Positions 5,766-10,373 of a stretch of 10,373 bases of DNA are shown here, in pieces. Where the stretch lies: the NCBI GenBank assembly GCA_038522735.1, contig JBCBJX010000104.1:1-10373 (forward strand). Direction: 5' to 3'. Each line of letters begins with the position of its first letter. Positions within the stretch are counted from its first letter, which is position 1. Below the pieces are notes generated by a model. That model had not been told where the DNA came from and searched no databases. It worked only from the letters and a program-made list of their open reading frames with translations. This DNA is from JBCBJX01 sp038522735 (GTDB taxonomy: Bacteria > Pseudomonadota > Alphaproteobacteria > Caulobacterales > Parvularculaceae). The position numbers and the translations under genes are program-made.

Positions 5766-8216
5766 TTAAAACCGCCGCAGGAGCCGTTCGATATAGGCCC
5801 GCTCGGCCGGGTCGAGGCCGGGCTCGGCGAGGCGCTCGCGCAGGGCGTCGACGAGGGCGCGGACGCGTTCAGACCGCGTCGCCTCCAGCCCGTTGCGCTC
5901 GCCCTCGCCGCTGCCGAGCGGCCGACCGAGAGGATCGACCGGGCCCGGGGCGCCGCCTTCGCCTAGCGAGCCTGAACCGCTCCGACCGGCTTCCGCCGCG
6001 CGCCGCGCCTCGGCGTCTTCCGAGAGCGCCGCAGCAGCAGCGCGAAGGCTCGACAGCGCGTCCGACTGGGATTCGCCGGCAGAGCCCGAGGCCGGGTCGC
6101 CGAGAGCCTGTTCCGCTTCCCGCATGGCGGCCTCGGCTTCGCCGAGACGCCCGCGGCTGCGCTCGCTGAGGCCGGAAAGACTTTCACCGAGCGCCTCGGC
6201 GGCCTCGGCGATGGCGCGCTGGGTGTCCGCAAGCTCGTCGCGGCGGGCGTCAGCCCCCGCGTCCCCCTCAGGGCCGGGCGGCGCGGCGTTTTCCTCCTCA
6301 TAGGTCTGATCAGCGAGGGCGCGCTGGCGGTCGATGAGATCGCCGAGCTCGTTCAAAGCCTCGTCTTCAGCTTCGCTCTTGCTGTCGCCGGAGCGGTTTC
6401 CGGGGCCGCCGGCGGCGGTGCGCGCCTGCAGCGCCTCAAGTATCTCCGACAGCTCCGCGAGGGCGTCGCGCGCCTCGCGGCCTTCGCCGGCTTTCGACAG
6501 CTCCCGAATACGTTTGAGGCGCTCTTCGAGATCGTCCGCCGCCAGTATGTCGCCCATGGCGCTGTCGTCGCCCGGTTCCTGACCGGAAGCTTCGAGGGCG
6601 GCGATATAATCGGCCATCGCCTGACGGAGCTGCTCGACGAGGGCGTCGATCTCCTCCTGCGGCGCCCCTCGTTCAAGCGCCTCGCGCAAGGCCTCCTCGG
6701 CGGCTTTAAGGGCGCGCCGGGCGGTTTCGACCGCGCCGTCCTCCAGACGCAGCGCGACGTTCCAGAGATCGTCGACGAGATCCGCGTAGCGCTCTGCAGG
6801 CGGCGTGTCGGTTTCGTCGGCGGCTTCCAGAACCCGCCAGTAAGCCCGGCGCAGATGCAGATGCTCCGCATAACCGCCGGAATAGATCTCTGGGGAGAGG
6901 GTCATCGCCTCAAGCGCGCGCGCCGGGCGTCGCCATGCGTCGCCGGAAACCGTCAATACACGCCTTTGTTCGATGACAGCCTTCGCTTCCGGGGTCTGGA
7001 AAGCGCGCTGCGGCAAGGCGAGGCGGACGGCTTCGGATCGGCCCTCCTGCTCGGCGGCGTCCAAGGCGACAAGGCGCGCCTCGACCGCGAGCCCCGCCCA
7101 CGGATGATCCTGCAGATTGACCCGCGCCCGCCGGTCCCGACCGCGCGCCCGGAGGGCGACGTCGATCACTTTGGTTCGGGCGGTGTCGTCGATCTCAGGC
7201 TGGTCGGGGCCGAAGTCCTGATCCGCCGCGAGGCGCAGTTCGAGGCGTGTTCCGACGACGCCGTAATCATCATCGAGGAAGATCGGGAGGACGAGCGCGC
7301 CCGCCTCGTCCGTCTCCGCCTCGCCGACGATCTCGGCGCGCGGCGGCGCGTCGCGAATGATGTCGATCACGACGGAGCGCCCGGCGATCGCGACGCGTCC
7401 CGAGGTCGTCAGCGGAACGGCGCCGGCGTGGCCCGCGCCGCGCTTCTCAAGGCGCTCGCGGCCGGTCGGCGTCGCGACCCGGGGCGCGCGGCGGGCGCCC
7501 GCCACCGCGAGGCGCAGCATCGAGTTCTCCGGAACCGCGAGGACGCCGCCTTCGGACCAGCTGACAGACCGGGGCGGCTTGCCGGTGTAGCGGGGCGGCT
7601 CGATCCAGGCGTCGACGCGCAGGGACGTCGTGCTTTGCGTTCCATGCAGAGCGCCGCCGAGCCGGCTCCAGCGCTGATCGCCCGCGGCGACGCCTGAAAG
7701 CGCGATGAGAAGCGCCAGCGCCCAGCGCGCGCCGAAAGGGTCGATTGCCCGCCAGTCGATGCGAGCGGGGCGCAGACGCCGCGCCCGGCGTTCGTCGGCG
7801 GCGCGGTCCTGAGACGCCGCCCAGAGCGCCGCGGCCATCGGGTCGGTCGCTTCAAGAGGCCGGTCCTCGAGATGAAAGAGCGCCCGGCGGCGGATAGCGG
7901 CGTCCCGCTCAACGCGCGAGAGCGCCGGTTCGGCGCCTCGGGCGCGGGCTCGCCCGCGCCGGAAACGGGCGACGCTCCAGCCTGCGAGCGCCAAAAGCGC
8001 GGCCGCGGCGGCGAGCGTCGCGAAAGGGCCCGGCAGGAGGGCGAAGACGCCGAGCCACGCCGACGCAAGAAAGAGCCCGAGGCCAAGGAACAAAGGCGCG
8101 AACGCGGGGACGACGGCTTCAACCGCCATGGCGGCTCGCGCCCATGCGACGGCGGCGTCGCGCGCGATGTCGGGGCGGCGGGCGGTTTCGGAAGCGTGAG
8201 GCGCGTCAGGCGTCAT
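5766..8216 (-). CDS. TIGR02302/DUF4175 family membrane and coiled-coil protein
   Basis: The product has 816 residues, near the usual 800-900 of this alphaproteobacterial family. Hydrophobic helices lie at about 38-60, 65-83 and 163-178. Between the second and third is the conserved block RRRALFHLEDRPLEATDPMA (110-129). After the third comes DAWIEPPRYTGKPP (about residues 200-215), a family signature. A beta-rich extracytoplasmic part follows, then long Glu/Ala/Arg helices likely to form coiled coils (about 480-720), a Gly/Ser-rich stretch, DPLGRPLGSGEG, and the family's conserved end with two helices finishing in YIERLLRRF. Function is unknown; the layout suggests an inner-membrane anchor with a long periplasmic arm. 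The ATG at 8216 has only a weak ribosome site, AAGG 9 bases upstream. It leads a same-strand run with the lipoprotein pair and faces a divergent gene pair across 116 bases. Confidence 0.93.
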   Translation of the reverse strand: MTPDAPHASETARRPDIARDAAVAWARAAMAVEAVVPAFAPLFLGLGLFLASAWLGVFALLPGPFATLAAAAALLALAGWSVARFRRGRARARGAEPALSRVERDAAIRRRALFHLEDRPLEATDPMAAALWAASQDRAADERRARRLRPARIDWRAIDPFGARWALALLIALSGVAAGDQRWSRLGGALHGTQSTTSLRVDAWIEPPRYTGKPPRSVSWSEGGVLAVPENSMLRLAVAGARRAPRVATPTGRERLEKRGAGHAGAVPLTTSGRVAIAGRSVVIDIIRDAPPRAEIVGEAETDEAGALVLPIFLDDDYGVVGTRLELRLAADQDFGPDQPEIDDTARTKVIDVALRARGRDRRARVNLQDHPWAGLAVEARLVALDAAEQEGRSEAVRLALPQRAFQTPEAKAVIEQRRVLTVSGDAWRRPARALEAMTLSPEIYSGGYAEHLHLRRAYWRVLEAADETDTPPAERYADLVDDLWNVALRLEDGAVETARRALKAAEEALREALERGAPQEEIDALVEQLRQAMADYIAALEASGQEPGDDSAMGDILAADDLEERLKRIRELSKAGEGREARDALAELSEILEALQARTAAGGPGNRSGDSKSEAEDEALNELGDLIDRQRALADQTYEEENAAPPGPEGDAGADARRDELADTQRAIAEAAEALGESLSGLSERSRGRLGEAEAAMREAEQALGDPASGSAGESQSDALSSLRAAAAALSEDAEARRAAEAGRSGSGSLGEGGAPGPVDPLGRPLGSGEGERNGLEATRSERVRALVDALRERLAEPGLDPAERAYIERLLRRF

Positions 8217-8269
8217 TCTTGCAGACCTTAGCGGAGGGTCCAGGCGCGGAACATGCGTTGCGCCGGCCC

Positions 8270-8283
8270 TTACCGAACGGTAA
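8270..8283. promoter_or_regulatory. 14-base inverted repeat in the divergent promoter region
   Basis: TTACCG-AA-CGGTAA is a perfect inverted repeat with 6-base arms, 53 bases upstream of the DUF4175 start and 49 bases upstream of the DUF5658 start. Its near-central position between two divergent genes fits an operator for a dimeric regulator. No regulator gene is in the window, and the -10/-35 elements are not clear on either side. Confidence 0.4.
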
Positions 8284-8332
8284 CCGCCGCCGCTTAAATC
8301 GAACTCAACGCCCGCCCGCGAAAGCCCGCCTG

Positions 8333-8695
8333 ATGTTCAAACGCTATCGCGAACGCCGCAATCTCGTCGCCCACGCGCGCGAGGCGCGCAACAATCACAG
8401 GGCCTTCCAGACTGCGGTCGCGATCATCCTCGCCTACAATGTGATCGGCGTCCTCGACATCGCCTCGACCGTCGCCGCCATCCGCGCCGGCGGGGTGGAG
8501 GCGAACCCGGTCATCCGGTCGATGATGGAAAGCCAGCTCGTCAGCTGGATCCCGACCAAGCTCGCCCTGCAGATCCTTGTCTCCGGCATGGTGCTCTGGT
8601 TCCCGCACCGCTTCGTCGTCGGGATTTTCTCTGTCGCCGTCCTCATCAACGGCGGCTTCGTCGCGAACAACATTCGTCTCGCTTTCACGCTTTAG
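8333..8695 (+). CDS. Small DUF5658-type membrane protein
   Basis: The product has 120 residues and starts at the ATG at 8333; upstream in-frame codons fall inside the divergent promoter region and the opposite gene. A basic N-terminus (MFKRYRERRN) precedes three hydrophobic helices at about 25-50, 72-90 and 93-113. The first ends in LDIASTVAAIRAGGVEANPV (41-60), the LD-x-x-ST and GG-x-EANP pattern of DUF5658. The positive N-terminus suggests it faces the cytoplasm. The biochemical role of the family is unknown. No strong ribosome site is visible before the ATG. The SYLF lipoprotein gene follows after 73 bases on the same strand and may be co-transcribed. Confidence 0.85.
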   Translation: MFKRYRERRNLVAHAREARNNHRAFQTAVAIILAYNVIGVLDIASTVAAIRAGGVEANPVIRSMMESQLVSWIPTKLALQILVSGMVLWFPHRFVVGIFSVAVLINGGFVANNIRLAFTL

Positions 8696-8756
8696 AGGGT
8701 TAACGGACGCTGGACCCGAGGCCCTTCCGCTGACATGCTCCGCCGCGTTGCAAAAC

Positions 8757-8762
8757 GGGAGG
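8757..8762 (+). promoter_or_regulatory. Ribosome binding site GGGAGG for the SYLF lipoprotein
   Basis: GGGAGG ends 6 bases before the ATG at 8769. It is the strongest ribosome site in the window and fixes the start, which also places the lipoprotein signal peptide at the N-terminus of a frame that is open further upstream. Confidence 0.88.
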
Positions 8763-8768
8763 CGGAAT

Positions 8769-9449
8769 ATGCTCCGTGCAGGTTTGATTTCACTCATCGC
8801 GCTGTTCGCAGCGTCGTGTTCGACATTCGGCGGCGGCGGCGACATCGCGGGCCCCGAAACCACCGTCGAGCGGTCGGCCCGGACGCTGCAGGTCTTCGCC
8901 GCGGACCCGGACCTTTCCTATGTCCGCGCCAACATGGACAAGGCGAAGGCTCTCATCATAGCGCCGCAGATCGTCAAGGCGGGCTTCATCTGGGGCGGCT
9001 CGGGCGGCAACGCCGTCCTCCTCGTCCGCGACGAGGTGACAGGCCGATGGGGTCAGCCCGCCTTCTATACGCTGGGCTCGGTCACCTTCGGGCTGCAGGC
9101 GGGCGCGGAAGTATCCGAAGCCGTGATGATGGTGATGACGACGCGCGGCGTCGATTCGCTCCTGCGCTCGTCGGTCAAGTTCGGCGGCGACGTCTCCGTC
9201 GCCGCGGGCCCCGTCGGCGCCGGCGCGAAAGCGCAGACGGCGGACGTTCTCGCCTTCACCCGTGCGAAAGGCCTTTACGGCGGCCTGAACCTCGAAGGCG
9301 CCGTCGTGAAGCCCCGCAACGACCGGAACAAGATCTACTACGACGCCCAGATCACGCCGAACGACGTCATCGGTCGCCAGAATGTCAGCAATCCCCATGC
9401 GAACGTGCTGATCGACGCAGTGGAGACGCTGGAGCGGGAGAGTCGCTGA
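8769..9449 (+). CDS. SYLF-domain (Ysc84-type) lipoprotein
   Basis: The product has 226 residues. The signal peptide MLRAGLISLIALFAASC ends in a lipobox-like A-A-S-C, so Cys17 is probably lipidated. The -3 Ala is less usual than Leu. The mature part is a SYLF domain: APQIVKAGFIWGGSGGNAVL (65-84), WGQPAFYTLGSVTFGLQAGA (94-113), the MVMTTRG stretch, KFGGDVSVAAGPVG (137-150) and AFTRAKGLYGGLNLEGAVVK (162-181). SYLF domains bind phosphoinositides and other lipids in eukaryotes; bacterial members are exported proteins of unclear role. The domain fills nearly the whole protein. The gene follows the DUF5658 gene by 73 bases and ends 3 bases before the stop of the convergent NADH dehydrogenase gene, leaving no room for a terminator between them. 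Confidence 0.94.
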   Translation: MLRAGLISLIALFAASCSTFGGGGDIAGPETTVERSARTLQVFAADPDLSYVRANMDKAKALIIAPQIVKAGFIWGGSGGNAVLLVRDEVTGRWGQPAFYTLGSVTFGLQAGAEVSEAVMMVMTTRGVDSLLRSSVKFGGDVSVAAGPVGAGAKAQTADVLAFTRAKGLYGGLNLEGAVVKPRNDRNKIYYDAQITPNDVIGRQNVSNPHANVLIDAVETLERESR

Positions 9450-9452
9450 CGG

Positions 9453-10373
9453 CTAGTGCAGCTTCAGCTTCGGCCGCACGACCTGGTTCACGTGGCCGAC
9501 GGCGATGAGAAACATGCCGCGAAGCCAGCCGTGCACGCCCAAGAGGTGCATGCGGTAGAGCGACATGTAAACGAAGCGCGCGAGGCGGCCTTCGACGGCC
9601 ATCCGCCCGCCGACGAGGTTGCCCATCAGCGACCCGACAGTCTCGAAGCGCGAAAGCGAGACGAGCGACCCGTGGTCCTTGTATTTGAAGGGCTTTAGCG
9701 GCCGCTTCGCGATCAGGGCGCAGATGTTCTTGAACGCGGTCTCCGCCATCTGATGCGCGGCCTGGGCGCGCGGCGGGATCGGGCGTTCCGCGCCTTCGGG
9801 AACGAAAAAGCAGCAGTCGCCGATGGCGAAGATGCGCTCGTCGCGGGTCGTCTGCAGGGTCTCTTTCACCACAAGCTGGCCGCCGCGGGCGCTTTCAAGG
9901 CCCGCCATCTCGCGCAGGTAGTCCGGCGCTTTCACGCCCGCCGCCCAGACGCGCAGGTCCGCGACGACCGTGCCGCCGTCCTTCGTCTTTATGCCGCGGG
10001 GGGTCACCTCCGTCACCTGCGCGCCGGTGACGACGTTGACGCCAAGCTCGCGCAGCTCCTCCGTCGCCGCCTCGGCGAGCTCTTCCGGCAGTGCAGGCAG
10101 GATGCGGGGCCCCGCCTCGAGAAGCGTGACTTTGAGGCGTGTCTCGTCGAAGACTTCGAGGCCGTAGTGTTTCAAGGCGCCGGCGGCGTTGAAGAGCTCC
10201 GCGGCGAGCTCGACGCCGGTCGCGCCGCCCCCGACGATGCCGATCTTCACATACTCGTCCGCATCCGGAAACTTCATCATCGTCCGCGAGACGCGCAGGC
10301 AGTGATTGAGGAGTTTCTGACGGAACCGGTCGGCCTGCTCGCGGCTTTCAAGGAAGAGGCAGTTCTCGGCGAC
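9453..10373 (-). CDS. ndh: Type II NADH dehydrogenase (NDH-2), 5' end outside window
   Basis: The frame is open to the right edge, so the gene is partial: 306 C-terminal residues of an enzyme normally about 430. The visible part includes the NADH-binding Rossmann motif IGIVGGGATGVELAAELF (about 44-61), VWAAGVKAPDYL (142-153), the FAD-binding IFAIGDCCFF (181-190) and PPRAQAAHQMAETAFKNI (201-218). The last 60 residues (FVYMSLYRMHLLGVHGWLRG and on) form the amphipathic membrane-contact end. NDH-2 is a single-chain peripheral flavoenzyme on the inner membrane that passes electrons from NADH to quinone without pumping protons. The first FAD-binding motif lies beyond the window. An ATG at 10280 is internal: the 31 codons before it continue the protein in frame (LESREQADRFRQKLL). 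Other disulfide-flavoenzyme relatives are less likely given the C-terminus. Confidence 0.95.
   Translation of the reverse strand, partial: VAENCLFLESREQADRFRQKLLNHCLRVSRTMMKFPDADEYVKIGIVGGGATGVELAAELFNAAGALKHYGLEVFDETRLKVTLLEAGPRILPALPEELAEAATEELRELGVNVVTGAQVTEVTPRGIKTKDGGTVVADLRVWAAGVKAPDYLREMAGLESARGGQLVVKETLQTTRDERIFAIGDCCFFVPEGAERPIPPRAQAAHQMAETAFKNICALIAKRPLKPFKYKDHGSLVSLSRFETVGSLMGNLVGGRMAVEGRLARFVYMSLYRMHLLGVHGWLRGMFLIAVGHVNQVVRPKLKLH

Noticed and set aside
6855..7697. 280-codon + strand frame inside the DUF4175 gene
   Set aside because: It is a shadow of the opposite strand, which carries conserved family motifs along its whole length.
8790..9398. 202-codon - strand frame antisense to the SYLF gene
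   Set aside because: The SYLF frame has a strong ribosome site, signal peptide and full domain; the antisense frame has none.

Overview
The window looks like chromosomal DNA of a high-GC alphaproteobacterium. The evidence is the strong G/C bias at third codon positions, an etfA end near a 3-hydroxybutyryl-CoA dehydrogenase gene (a linkage common in that class), and a full-length TIGR02302/DUF4175 membrane protein, a family described from Alphaproteobacteria. The order or genus cannot be fixed from the sequence alone. I saw no tRNA, rRNA, CRISPR array, transposase or phage gene.

Layout, left to right. (1) 1-115 is the 3' end of etfA on the + strand, closed by a strong hairpin terminator. (2) 158-976 on the - strand is a DUF4760-like two-helix membrane protein. 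It sits between etfA and hbdA, and the stretch looks lower in GC than the rest. Its stop codon lies in the loop of the etfA terminator. (3) 977-1422 has no large gene. It holds a 13-base direct repeat, a possible promoter and a possible 24-codon peptide gene on the - strand. (4) 1423-2301 is hbdA on the + strand. (5) 2298-8216 is a run of three - strand genes, read from right to left: a DUF4175/TIGR02302 membrane and coiled-coil protein, a large lipoprotein, and a secreted relative of that lipoprotein with a single CxxC pair. (6) 8217-8332 is a divergent promoter region with a 14-base inverted repeat. (7) 8333-9449 on the + strand carries a small DUF5658 membrane protein and a SYLF (Ysc84-type) lipoprotein. 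(8) 9453-10373 on the - strand is the C-terminal two thirds of a type II NADH dehydrogenase, cut by the window edge.

How the genes fit together. EtfA, HbdA and NDH-2 belong to acyl-CoA oxidation and its electron flow to quinone. Most of the rest is cell-envelope material: lipoproteins, exported proteins and membrane proteins of poorly known function. Genes are packed tightly. One convergent pair shares four bases at the stop codons and another is separated by three bases.

I found no convincing complete new system. The two places most worth a second look are the small, lower-GC block between etfA and hbdA, with its repeated 13-base element and tiny Gly/Ala-rich ORF, and the paired lipoprotein/secreted paralogues downstream of the DUF4175 gene.
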